This document shows, one piece after another, positions 22,816 through 35,000 of a DNA stretch of 64,000 nt. The position numbers and the translations under genes are program-made. A model generated the notes under the pieces. The model ran no database searches and was not told where the DNA came from. It saw only the letters and a list, made by a program, of their open reading frames with translations. The stretch is from Populus alba (lineage: Eukaryota > Streptophyta > Magnoliopsida > Malpighiales > Salicaceae). The stretch covers positions 15,141,631 to 15,205,630 of the forward strand of contig NC_133294.1 in the NCBI RefSeq assembly GCF_005239225.2. Reading direction: 5' to 3'. Each line of letters opens with the position of its first letter. The first letter of the stretch is position 1.

Positions 22816-24589
22816 TATATAATAAAAATAATAAGAAAAGAAAACCTGATTAGTGTAGGCAGAGTTTTAACTATATAGATTGTAGTCTAATTACAAGAAA
22901 AAAATATAAGAAATCATAAGACTATATTATTAAAACAAGCAATACAAAATTATATGAAATCTATGAAATCAAAATTTAAAAAGATCAAGCCGAAATGTAT
23001 TTATAATATATGTACAAATTATATATATATATATATAAATTAAGATTTTTAATCCAGCTTACAGCAAAGTAAAACAAAAAAGTGATAAGATATCTTCCCA
23101 TATTAACTTTTTTTACTCAAAAAGGTGTTTCTAGCATTTCATTTTTAGTGTTGCTGTGTGAAACAGCTTATGATCATATGGTACTCAGGTACTGTATGGG
23201 ACGGTGATAGGATATGTAACATGATGTTTGCTGTGATGCGATATATTGGCTCTCCATGTGAGCATGCTAATGGGATATCGATGGCTTTTTTTCTCTTAGC
23301 AGTTTCATATTCTTTGGGCTGGAAAGCAAGCAAACCATGAGCACATCGGTGCAATGCCGGAAAATCACTCTTTTACACCGTCAGTTAGCTTGAATGGTGA
23401 TGGTTTCAAGTACAAATACACACCTTGGTGCATTGCTGAAAAATTACTCGAAAAATCACTCTCAAATTTATATCACTAGTTAAATATTTTTTAAAAAAAT
23501 TAATATAAATGTTAAAATCAGTTTATCTATGAAATTAAATAATATATAAATTTTTAAATAATTCTAAAATTTATGAGGTTTCGAACTTGAAATTTTTAGA
23601 AAATAAATTCAGAATCTAACTAGTTAAACTATATAATTACTAATTAATACTTAATATTTTGAATAGTAATGGACTTGCAATGCTATAACTTAACCCTATT
23701 ATATTAAAGAATCATATATGGAACAGCCTATGCCGGTTTGTCTGGTATATATCCTTCATCATACCTGTTAAATAATTTAAATTAAACAAAGAAAAAAAAT
23801 AATAAGATTAGAATTTTATTGATACTTTATGATTATTTTATCCCGGAAAAAATTATGTTAACGTTGAGACTAGATACGAAAGACCATTTAAAAAAAAAAA
23901 AAAAAGAAGTTGAAATCTAATAGATACCGACAGTACTGATGAGAAAGCTACCTAATTTTTTTAATTAAAAAATTAATGATTTTCATTTTATTTAGTATTT
24001 TTATTTAAGATTCTGTATTAGGTCACAATAATGTCGCGTCACTCATGATTTGAAGTAGTGATTTGATATAACGTCATGATGACTCTGTTGCCTTTGAAAT
24101 CTTTGTATACATTGGACGAATTAGAGATAAAACTTCTTTATTCTAATCAAAACATCAAATCTAAAATTCAATCAAGCTATGATCGAGGATAAACTGTCAA
24201 CAAGCTGACTCAGCACATTTAAAACACAAACACAGCGTTCATAGATATTTATCCTAAGGATCAAGAAAAATAATAAATCGGCAACAGTGTCGAGCTTGCA
24301 GATCATTCATGATGGGAAGCTACGGCAATTAATCTTAAAATAATATATATGTTATTTTGATATATTTTTTATATAAAATTTTTAAATATAACTATACATT
24401 TTGTTTTGATTGTAAAATTAATTTTTTTAAAATATAACTAAATATACAATTAAATAAATTGATAACATTTTGTGTAAATAAACAAAAAAAAATCATTAAC
24501 AATAAATAAAAAAAATTTAAAAAAAAAAATAAAAGAGGAATGTGAAATTTGACAGTATATCATTGACCGATGAGAGCCTTGTTGATAAA
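22816..24589. other. Intergenic stretch, no supported gene
   Basis: A 60-codon frame at 23158-23340 and its antisense partner show no known domain. The rest is AT-rich with A-runs near 23889-23905 and 24485-24535. Confidence 0.4.
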
Positions 24590-25060
24590 GAAAATTTGAT
24601 TTGATTAAAAAAAGTACAAAATCAGATGTTTATGGACTCAATTAAATTTTATTGAAGGTTTAATTGAATTTATGGATTACATGAAAAATTGATTTTTAAG
24701 TCAATTTAGGCTTTAATTAGAAGAAATTAAATTTCTAGGGTCAAAGTAGAACTTTTGAGAGTTGATTTGGTTAAATCAAAAGCTTAATTGCATAGATATT
24801 GAAATTTGATAGCTAATTAAGGACTTGATTGAAGAAATTCAAAACTAATAACCAAATTGGAAAAGACGCGTAAATAAAGGAACTGAAATTGACCAAATCA
24901 AGTGGTCAAATTAAAAAATTAAAAATTTATTGATTAATTAAAGGTCAAATTGCATAAATTCAAAACCAAGGATCAAAAGGAAAAATGCGTCAAAATCTGG
25001 GGTTTAAATTGAAGTTCTTCATGGGATAAGTTACTAATATGACTTCTATTCATTAAAGAG
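24590..25060 (-). repeat. Repeat of 'CAATTAAGG'-type phrases, possible LTR relic
   Basis: Phrases such as GGTCAAATTGCATAAATTCAAAACC and GACTTGATTGAAGAAATTC read like the reverse complement of the 11580-12330 tract (CAATTTAACC, CTAATTGACC). It may be the same kind of retrotransposon relic in opposite orientation. No coding frame. Confidence 0.35.
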
Positions 25061-25678
25061 TTGGAGTCAATACTTTACAAGTATTCCAAATCCTATATAG
25101 ACTTAATGCGGGCATCAATTGGAATGTTTCTCTTCAGTTTCTTTTCATTATTTTGCAAGTATTCCTAACACATAAAAAAGACTAAGAGAAGGTAATATAA
25201 CAAAGGAAATTCTAGCATTCAAAACAAAGTTTTCTAGCTAAATTTCTACACTAAAAGTTTCAACCAAAACATCATTCATGATAGCTTGAAGATTTCAACT
25301 ATTTGGAAGAATTCTAGCATGAAAACTTTGTTTTTATTATTCTATTTTATTGATTTGATGTTGGAAAATTATTTTCAATTTGGATTTGTTCAAGCCTATT
25401 AAATATTATTTAGGTGTTTATTTCATTATTTAATTTATATTAGTTGATTCCTAATTTGGTCTTGTTAGCTTGCAACCTAAAAGTAGTTCGTTATGTTTAT
25501 TTAAAGGAGTCTATATAATGTTTTTGGAACTGCAAATTTTGGCAACTTGGTGATAATAAACATGAGTTTCTTTTGTTTGATTGTTTGTGGTAAAACATCA
25601 TTTCTTTGCATGGATAAAGATTATACATTTGACTTATCAACGATTAACTGACTGATTTCATGGCATTATTCACATATT

Positions 25679-26020
25679 TTGAGTTCTTAGGTACATGGTT
25701 ATCTCTAGACCCAAGTGTATTTCAATATCTTAGTTTTTAAATACATGATTACCTCTATGTCAGGATTCTATTAAACATGATTTTTAGCTTTTCGAGTTGT
25801 ATTTCAACTTCGTTGCAGGTTATTTGACCATATGATCAAAAGATCTGTACACTTTGAGTTCTTAGATACATGGTCATCTCTAGATCTAAGTTTATTCCAA
25901 TACATTTGATTCTTAAATACAATATTATCTTAGTGTTAGAGTTCTATCAAATATGATTTTTATCTTTCCAGATTGTATTTAAATTTAGTTAGAAATTGCT
26001 TAACCATATGATCAAAAAGA
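25679..26020 (+). repeat. Two-copy tandem duplication, 175-base unit
   Basis: A segment starting TTGAGTTCTTAGGTACATGG (25679) and ending CATATGATCAAAAGA (to 25843) is followed by a diverged second copy from 25854 to 26020 (TTGAGTTCTTAGATACATGG ... CATATGATCAAAAAGA). The copies match over their whole length with scattered substitutions. Confidence 0.85.
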
Positions 26021-27253
26021 TGTACTATCATCACTCATTTCCTTTCTTTCTTGATTATAATTAGACTCCTTCAATTATTCCTTTTTTCTTGAAGGCCGTC
26101 AAGCATCATGAATGAAACCATTTGTTCAAAAAAAACAAAAAAAGAAAAAGTTCCGGGCCATGATATTAAAAGAGACAAGGGTTTGGGATTCAGTGGTCGA
26201 AGTCAATGGCCAAAAAGCAGAGTTATATATGACAGGCAGAGAGTGAAGACTGAAGCATTAATGAGAAAGGTGCTAGGGTTTTTAGCTTGAAACAGGATAC
26301 GTATGGTATCATTCTCCAAGCACCTTTCCAAGAATTTATCTGGTCTTTACTAGTAAGATATGCATTGACCGTTGATTTCTCTTCTTTTGAAATTCATTAC
26401 TTGCACGTGTAGTCAACCTGCCTCCATGCATTTATTCCATCATTGAAAAACGAGTTTCAATAAAAATAGAATTGTTCATGGAACTATGGAATCCACAATG
26501 AATTTAGGAAAATAAACAATAGTGCACGTAAAAAATGATATTGTTTTAGTTTGCATTCGTTATTTGGCAAGTTTTTGAAATTTTCTTATTTAGTTCTTTT
26601 TGTAATTAGAATAGATATTTATATGAAAGACAAGGGGAAGAAAAAAAAGACATTTTGTTACACAAATTATTATTTTCTTATTGGTGTATTTGTTTTCTTA
26701 ATAAAATATATATTGTTTTATTAGCATATGTTTAGAGAATAAAAGGCAACGAAAATTAAAATAAGAATTCTTAAAGATTTTAATGATTTAAAATAAGTAG
26801 AAAAAATATATCTCCTTAATTTGAACTATATTTTCTTATTAATACATTTCTTGATTATTTAAACAAAAACCTGTCTTTTAAGTAGAAGTATTTTTTAAAA
26901 AAATAAAAACTTACAATTAATTTAAAAAGTTAAAATAATGCCTTGATATTTTGTATGTGACTAAAGGAAAAGAATTAATTAATGTGACAGAATAATAAAA
27001 ACATTCTATAAATAATAACAAAAATGAAATTTTATTTTCATTGACTATTGATGTGTAAACTTATTTTTTGCATATTAGGTATATAATAATATTTTTTTTG
27101 TTAATATTACCGTAAAGCTATTATATTATATTAAAAAAATAAAATAAATAATAATTTAAATACCATTTTACTTATTTTATCTATAGTACAATTGAGTGAA
27201 AATATGAATAAAAAAAGACTAAAAGGCTAGGTGTTTGGGTCAAATATCATTTG
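26021..27253. other. AT-rich intergenic stretch
   Basis: A lysine-rich 60-codon frame at 26108-26290 has no recognisable domain. Nothing else seen. Confidence 0.4.
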
Positions 27254-27457
27254 ACACTTGAGGTCTTGGCCCAGCGGTTGAAAGGACTTGTTCCCTTCCT
27301 CTGCATTCTGGGTTCAAATCTCACCGTGCACACCTGTCACCCCCCGCGGTGCCTTACATGTTCACTGAGTTTGCAGGATGTTCAGTGAGCCATGAGATTA
27401 GTCGTGGTGCACGCAAGCTGGCCCGGACACCCACATAAAAAAAAAAAAAGAAAAAAA
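27254..27457 (+). mobile_element. tRNA-derived SINE, near full length
   Basis: A-box TGGCCCAGCGG (27268-27278) and B-box GGGTTCAAATCTC (27310-27322) give a good RNA polymerase III promoter. The body passes through CACCTGTCACCCCCCGCGG and GAGATTAGTCGTGGTGCACG to the 3' end GCCCGGACACCCACAT, then an A-rich tail. Flanks TATCATTTG (27245-27253) and TATGCATTTG (27459-27468) may be an imperfect target duplication. Size near 200 bases fits plant SINEs. The family name is not assigned. Confidence 0.8.
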
Positions 27458-28370
27458 GTATGCATTTGTGAGCTTACAAGGCTATGCTTACTTGTCTACC
27501 CTTCTTTTCTTTTTTTCTTTTAAATTAGTTTAAAAGGATGTACATCACATCATTTATCTTATTTTTTTAAAAAATAAATATATGATGTGTCGTCTATTGT
27601 TACAAATGATGTATTATAATGGTAAAGTTAATGATCACCACTAAGTTTTTTGACCTCTCAATTCCATTTTCAATTATTATTTTTTTTAATCTAAAAACAC
27701 TAAATTGATTTTCAACCTCAAAACACCCTTAAATCAATTAAAAAACCCAAAATTAAATCAAATGAAAATTCCCTAAGCCATGAACTAATTTTCCGACAAG
27801 ATGAAAGTTCACTACCACTGAAATGATATTATTTTTATTAAAAGGAACTCATTGCCACTAAATCAGCTTCTTTTATCCCCGAAGCATGGCCAATGATATT
27901 TTTTTCTCTTCTCCTTATTCTCCAGTAGTTTTCTCACTTATCTCTTAAAATTCAGGGATTGAAAAGTAAAAAATAATACTTAAGACATAAAAGTAAAAGT
28001 CTAAAATTAAAGGGAGACTTTGGTGGTGGGAAAAAAAATCCTTTTTCTATTTTTTTATTTGACATTATAAAATATAAAAAATAAATTTCAGTAACCAAAA
28101 TGAATAATAGCAATATTCTTTGAATAGTGTTTTCTCGTTATTTAAGAGTTACTCCACAGTAGCTAATAGTGAAAGCATGTTCTCCGTATAAGAATGTGCA
28201 TCAAATATTATGATCATATGAATGAATATTCATAAAACAGAGAAATATCTTTCTTTTTTACGAAATGAGTTGTTTTCAATAACTTTTTACTAAAACTTTT
28301 AATCAATAACTATATATTTTCAGCTTAAGTAGTTTTTTAATCAGATAATTAATGTAGAATCTTTTCAACT

Positions 28371-28484
28371 TTTTTATTATTATTATTATTAACATGGGTG
28401 TCCGAACTAACTTGCGCGCACCTCAACTAATTCCACGAATCCTAAAATTAACAACTATATAAACCTCCAGTGACCATCATATTA
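28371..28484 (-). mobile_element. 5'-truncated SINE with 13-base target-site duplication
   Basis: On the minus strand the end GAGGTGCGCGCAAGTTAG, then CGGACACCCATG and an (AAT)n tail match the 3' end of the SINE at 27254-27457. The rest of the copy, GTCACTGGAGGTTTATATAG, belongs to a different SINE body. The copy is bounded by AATCTTTTCAACT (28358-28370) and AATCTTTCCAACT (28485-28497), 12 of 13 identical. The tRNA-like head is missing, so this is a 5'-truncated insertion. Confidence 0.8.
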
Positions 28485-28497
28485 AATCTTTCCAACT

Positions 28498-29559
28498 CTA
28501 TCTTTTTAATTTGATTAAAGTTACAAGTTTCTCTTTATCACCCGGATTTTAATCATATTTCTAACATTAAGGAGATTCTAAAGGTCCTTGGAAGGTTACT
28601 ATTAACCTCACAAGATTAATCCTGTAGAATACTGTCGCTTAAGGTGTGAGGTCTCTGTTTTTAGCTGTGATAGTGTTGGTGTAGTAAAACCTCTTTTCCT
28701 TTTAGTTATTAACTCTATTCATTGGAGTGATGTAGTGATGAAATTACCATTGGACCAAAATTCCTATTAAATTATAGGTACTACCGAAACAAATTAAAAA
28801 TAAATAAATAAATCATAAATTTGCTTTTTTCCACAAATTGAAATTACAAAAGATTTATTTTGAGTACTAAAAACAAATAGAATTCATATTAGTTTGTTTT
28901 TTTAATGGGTGTTTGTTTGTTTGACATTAATTTTAGGTTATTTGAGCTTACATTGATTTTAAGTATTGTTAAGTTATTCTTAAACTTTGTTTTTTGTATT
29001 TGAATTTATTTTTGTTTTTATTTTCTTAATTTGTCTTGTTTCTTGAAATTTTTGGCTGGATGTTATAACCGAAGTTTTTTGTTGTTTTTGTTTAGTTTCT
29101 TAAAAAACTAAAGAGGTGAGCAAGAGAGGTAAAAATAAAAAAAAAAAAAAAAGTGATGTTAATAACGTGAAAAGCCAAATTTTGAGTGAAATGAGTGCAA
29201 TGACATATCTTTGAGTGTAAATACATAAAAGAGTATGTGAGGAATTTTTTTTTTTATTCATTAACAAAAATTTCAAATTTAATGATATATTTCAAAGATG
29301 TTTCATCACCAAAAATAAAGAAAAAGAATATCTTTTTTTTTTTTTAAATGTTTTGATGGCCATGTAACATCAATTTAAGTGGATGAATATGATGTTTAGT
29401 AATATAAAGAACTGAATGGATAGACAAGAGACTGTGATTGTTATTTTTAAAAGGGGTATCTAAAAAGGTTTATAATACTATAAGGTTGGAAAGATATGCT
29501 ACTACATCTGTAAATAAATTTGATCATGAGAATAAGGATGAAGACGCTGATAATCCTTA
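28498..29559. other. AT-rich intergenic stretch
   Basis: No gene seen; A- and T-runs near 29130 and 29335 only. The gag relic may begin in its last hundred bases. Confidence 0.4.
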
Positions 29560-30085
29560 TCATGCTTCATTCAGCCTAAGGGGTAAATTTTGGTAGCAAG
29601 AGAATCTCAGTGATAGGAGATTTCACAACATGAAAATTTTAGCCATAAAGGAGTTATAAGAGATATTGGGTTCCATGATGGGTTAGATAGGAATTTAGGA
29701 GTATTAAGATAAAGATGTTTACTTTTAAAGAAGGATGATCCATTATTTTATCTAGAATGAAAGAAAAAAGTGAGTTGATTTTCAATTGTCACAACTATTC
29801 TAAGAAGAAAAAAGGTAAAATTTGATGTTGATATATGGGATGAGATGCAAGCAATCATGAGAAAAAAAATTTGTTCCTAGTTTTTATAATGGGGAGTTGT
29901 ATAAGAAATTTCAAAGCTTAGCACAAGGTTCTAAAAATATAGAGGACTGCTATAAAAAAAATAAAATTACAATTCATGTAAATATAGCAAAGAGCATAGA
30001 AGCTATCATGGTTGAATTCTTGTATGGTATGAGCTATGAGATAATAAATATTATGGAGTTACAACATAAAGTTAGATAACATGAA
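29560..30085 (+). pseudogene. Broken Ty3/gypsy gag fragment
   Basis: Translation across frames gives DPLFYLE-stop-KKKV, ELIFNCHNYSKKKKVKFD, then WDEMQAIMRKK (from about 29836), FVPSFYNGELYKKFQSLAQGS and NIEDCYKK, and finally MELQHKVR. This order is that of the retrotransposon gag domain of plant Ty3/gypsy elements. The reading frame is broken by a stop where tryptophan is expected, by one missing base after the KKKV codons, and by one extra A before FVPSFY. It ends in further stops after 30080. No pol frame or flanking LTR was found. A 60-codon open frame at 29897-30079 is the last intact part. Confidence 0.75.
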
Positions 30086-30559
30086 AAATTATCTATTTAT
30101 ATCTAAAAACAATTTCATCAAAACTTTTATTGTGGATTAGAAATCAAAAACTCCTTTTTATTTCACAAAAAAAGAGGATTTCAGATCATCTTTTTAAATA
30201 ATAAATAAATAAAAATAAAAAGAGCGTATTCACAAAGACTAGCTGTTCATGAATTTAACCATATGTGTGCAGGCACCTGACAAATTTAACATGATAGATA
30301 GCAAAACGCATAAACAAGACGAAGAAGAAGACTAGGAGGATCGAACCTCCAATTAAAATAAAATGGTTGTCGCTGTTAATTACTTGTCCTCCTCACAGCC
30401 GCTGGTATTGGCTAAGCTTCAAGTGGGGCGTGCTGCTGTATGACTTGGAAAGAAGGAGATTTCGGCGGAGCCGTATTCTGTGAGAGAGTGGTCCACCTCT
30501 GTTTTTGTCTCTGGTGATGGCTGCCTACGAATGCTTTCATGATGCTTTTCGTAGGTACT
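30086..30559. other. Unassigned stretch, partly less AT-rich
   Basis: From about 30300 to 30550 the DNA is less AT-rich than its flanks and holds the stem-loop GGAGGATCGAACCTCC (about 30338). It might be a gene remnant, but no protein or tRNA could be read from it. Confidence 0.3.
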
Positions 30560-30780
30560 GACAGTATAGTAATTATTATTTTTTAAAGTTTTTTTTTTAA
30601 ATAATATATATTTAATTTTTTTAAATTAGTTTTGATATTAAAATATTAAAATGATTTGAAAAAAATATATAAAAAATATTAATTTGAAGAAAAAAATAAA
30701 AAAAATTTAAATTTAAAAAAAAAACGTTTTTAAAACACAAGAATAAACATGTTTTTTGTAAGTATTTTTTTTTTTATGTT
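30560..30780. repeat. AT-rich MITE-like element, copy 2
   Basis: AT-rich block with 'TTTGATATTAAAATATTAAAATGATTTG' order followed by AAAAATATTAATTT and a final AAACGTTTTTAAAACAC. It matches the block order of the copy at 61330 in reverse complement. Borders approximate. Confidence 0.45.
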
Positions 30781-31269
30781 CAATTTTTTATATTAGATCT
30801 ATAATATAGGGTAAGGAAGTAACTTTATATTAAAAAAAAATCAATAAATATTTTTATTTGAAAAAAAACAACATGCACTATTATGGATTTTAATGAATAT
30901 TTATCTTTATAATTTAGGAAAAGACTAAAAGGTCTTAATCTTTAAAACTATGAAAACTTTTAGAACCAAAATTATAATTGAAACAAATGTTCATAATTAT
31001 TTTTTGACAAATGAGAGGCTAAATTGAATGAAAGAGAAAAAAAAAATAGTTGCACACACTAACATACTATTGAATCTTCTAGACAGGATCTTCCTTCACT
31101 AGCAACTATGATGATGGCGGCTCTCCAATTTAAATCCAACATCCCATTTTTTTTTTTTTTTTTAATTTCTTCTCCTCCTTTGTTTTTCCTCTTATCTCCT
31201 CAGTTTCCACGCCTAACAGCTACCCAACCATCAAAGAGTAACGTGGGCTGATTTGTTTTTTTGATGTTA

Positions 31270-32060
31270 AATTTGTCCTTGTTGATTTAATTTATTTATT
31301 TGTTTAAATTTATCTTTTAATATTGAATTGGTTGAGAATTGAACTTTGTTATTTTTTTATTTTTTTTCTATGAAGTTGTCTTAATATCATAATCTGGATT
31401 GCTAGTTTGATAGGTTAACTTGAATTTATTTAAAAAAAATTTTATCATTTAATATTGTGTTGGCTGGAAAATATGTTTTGTGAATTTTTTATTTAATTTC
31501 TATATGGGTATTCTAGTTTCATAAACTAGATTACATATTTGGTGAGTTGAATTAGATTGATTTTTATGTGTTTTTTGTTAATTAATTTTTTTTTTTAATT
31601 TTATCATTTAATATTGGATTGGTTGAAAATTAAGCTTTACAATTTACTTTTTAATTTGTTTTCTATAGGTTTATGCTAGTCTCATGACCCGAGATCATGG
31701 GTTTGACAAGCTAATCCATGTTTACTCTAATTTTTTTTTTTCAATTTCATTTATAAACATTAGATTTGTTAGGAATTGAGTTTTGTATTTTTTTTCTTAT
31801 TTATATCTTTTTCTTAATTGTTTTCCATGGGGTATTCCATTGGCATGACATGTGCTGTCGGTTTGATAGTTTAACATGGACTGATTGTGGTAATTTTTTG
31901 GTCATTTTTTTATATAATTTTTTTTTTAATTTTATCAATTAATATTTTGTTGGTTAGGATTTGAACTTCATGATTTTTTTTTATTTTTTTTATAAAGTTA
32001 TTATGATTTTATTATTTATGTTGTTGATTTGAAAGGTTATCCTAGGTTTGTATAAGTCAG
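31270..32060 (+). repeat. Diverged tandem array, about five units of 130-185 bases
   Basis: The anchor TTTAATATT followed by TTGG...GAATTGAA recurs at about 31319, 31451, 31610, 31757 and 31941. Between anchors come, in fixed order, a TTTCTATGAAG or TTTCTATAGG block, a CATAATCTGGATT or CATGACCCGAGATC block and a TTTGAYRGGTTAAC-like block. The unit is the same kind as in the 43500-45060 array. Confidence 0.7.
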
Positions 32061-35000
32061 TCTAATATATTATTGTCTCAGTTTTATTTTTAAAAAATAT
32101 CATTCTATATATTATTGTTTTAATATTTAAAAATATAATATTGGTTCAGAATTCATAATAGAAATGACTTTTCCTACTGGAAAATACGTTAGTAATTGGG
32201 AAAAGCCATATAAGCTATAATTTGTAGTTTCTGCATGAATTATCTTGGAGTGCGGGCTATTTGAGCTCCATGCATAAATGAAATGTAATTAAACACTCAG
32301 ATCAAAAGCTCCTACAGCCCATTGAACGCAGTATATATGATTGAGTTTAAAAGCACATCAATCATATAGCAACATGAAAAAAAAATTATGTATTTGTAAA
32401 AAAAAAACATTGATTTATTTGTCAGAAAAAAATGACATTTTAACTAAATTTCTTTTGCCCACTTTGCTGATCAATTTATTTTTATCTTACATTTAAGCAT
32501 TTAATAGGTTGGATTTTACAAATCAACAACGCAAGGTCAATTTTATATATATATATATAATGATCAAAGTTGTGTTATTAATTAATTAAAAGAACATGGA
32601 CCTTTAAGTCCCTTGACAAAAACAAAATGTCTAGACCCAACTAATAAAAAACTCTGGAAGATAAAAATACTTATCTACACTTTCCCAATTCTCCCTCCGC
32701 CAGCATTGAAACCAGCCACCCCACCCCACTAGCCCGAAATCATCCTATCCAGAGAAACCAGCCACCGCCATCAAATCAGCTGAGAATCCACGGCTGCCCT
32801 GCCTCCTCCTTGCTCCTTAAATAAATCAACAACGTGTAGAAACTTTCTTGTAAGAGGACATGCAAAATGATAAATTTTGTATATTAACTCTGATTTGTTA
32901 ACTCAACGTCATTGAAAAGAAGTCGTATGTATGTGAGAACATGAGTTTATTTATCAAAATACAAAAAAATAAAAGTCATTTTAATTAACTTTTTTATAAT
33001 CACTTTGATGAAGTAATTTTTTTTTTTTAATCTCAAACATGGATAAAAGCATGTTGAGTTGTAAAGGTGAAGAATCTTTGCCAAATGGATAGAGGTGTAT
33101 ATCTTTGGAAGCTCCTGAAATAAATAATTTCAAGTGATTGATTGATATAATGTTCAATGAATTTAGCCAAGAAAAAAAAAAAGGGGGCAAGGAAACCTTT
33201 CACTTTAAAGCGAGAAATGACTGAGATTCTTAGCTAACTACAACCGGATAGGCATAAGCCGCAATTAGAAAAGCCATTTGATTGGGAAGGACATGAATAA
33301 AATCCTCATAAATCTATATTATCTTGAAGAATAGTCAGACTGAGAGCTTGTTTCTTAAAATCAGTTTGTACGTGTTGCCAATTTGCTAATTACCTAATAT
33401 TATTATCCTTCCTTCTTCTAAAACATTTTAATTTCGAACTTTTTATTTATAATAAAGAAAAAAAAATTATTTCAAGGCATTGCATGATTAAATCAGTAAT
33501 CAATTTTTATTTTTATTCTGATCTCCCCCTCCCGTATCAAGAATGCTTACATATATAGTTTTATGTTCTGTATTTTTCAGAATTGATAAAATTATTCGTC
33601 TTTGTTATAATCAATGTATAAAATCTTCTACAGTTAGTAGAGCTTGGCCCAATAAAAAATCTGTCCATCCTTATTTCAGTACTGAATTCACGACAACAAG
33701 AGCACTTGGTTGGATTCCAAGCCTAGAAGAGTCTTGTCTGAAGCTCGGACGGGTTAATCTCAAGAAGCCCATTGCTCGATAGACTGTGTGTACAAAATGC
33801 TGGCGACTTCACGTAGGTATTATTATAATATACTTAAGCGGCATTTGGTATGTGGAGAGTTATTATAAAAGTAATTATTGTAAAAGAAAAATGTCGATTA
33901 AAGATTATTTTTTGTTGAAATTCTTTTTGAAAGTAAATAACCTTAATTGGTTTTCTGTAAGTGTTGTTTACAGATTAATGTGAGACCGAAAAAAGAATTT
34001 AAGAATTAAAACAATTCAAATGGGTTGGAAGTTGGAACTAATCTAGAGTGGCATAAGAGATATATGGAGACATTTGTTCAATAAGTTTGAAATTGACTAA
34101 TTTATGAAGGAATAACATAAGGTGATTCAACTTTATTCAAGAAAGTGAAGTATCAAAGGTTTTTTTTTTTCTTCAGAATTTCTCTTTCTTCCTTTCTAGT
34201 TATAAGATAAGTGAAGCTATTTATGGTATAAATAGGAACAATACCTCTTTATTCCTTTTGATCAAAGGATAAATTGTGTTTTCCAATGGTATCGTTGTTG
34301 TCTTTTTTTTACAGTTTTTGTTGTTGCTGGATCTATATGGTATGGTTCATTAGTTCTTTCTGATTCTATATTTCATATCTAAAAAGTGTTTTGAACTCCA
34401 TTCCATTATATTTCATATCAATATATCTAATGCCAAAAGGTGTGTGAAGGGTGCTAACATCTTATTAAGAGAAGGTTTCTATAGGCTGGTATGACTAAAT
34501 AAAAGAAGATTTGGGAGTCTCTAGGATTTTGTTAGATAATTCTAGAGTTGTTTGAGAAATTATTACCAGAAGATCTGACATTCTTTGGGTTTGAATAATT
34601 AATTAAAGATTAAGTTGTTACAAACAGCAAACCATCTAATTATCCGGTTTTTAACAGTAATCTACATGAACTGTTAGTGAAAAATATTATAAATTCTTAT
34701 TTAGAAGAGAGAGATTACTATAACTGGTGCTAACTCTTTATTTTGTGACTTAGTTTATTTGTCTAAAAAATAGCAACACTAAAATAAAAGGCATAACTTA
34801 TTATATATAGGAAAATCTGAAAACCCTATAAATTGATCAAATAACAATTTGTTCTTTAAATAATATCCATATATTAATTCAGGATAGTTTTAGAAATTAA
34901 CTCTATCAATTCCTTGATTTTTCTTTCTAGGACTAAAAATATAATCCTTGTATTAATTATACTATAGTTTTTAATTTCTAGAATATATTTTAATTAAATC

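Noticed and set aside
26108..26290. 60-codon lysine-rich frame
   Set aside because: No homology recognised; an A-rich tract explains the lysines.
30330..30400. Possible tRNA around GGAGGATCGAACCTCC on the minus strand
   Set aside because: The T-arm-like stem-loop has a six-base loop, and no acceptor stem, anticodon arm or D-arm could be folded around it.
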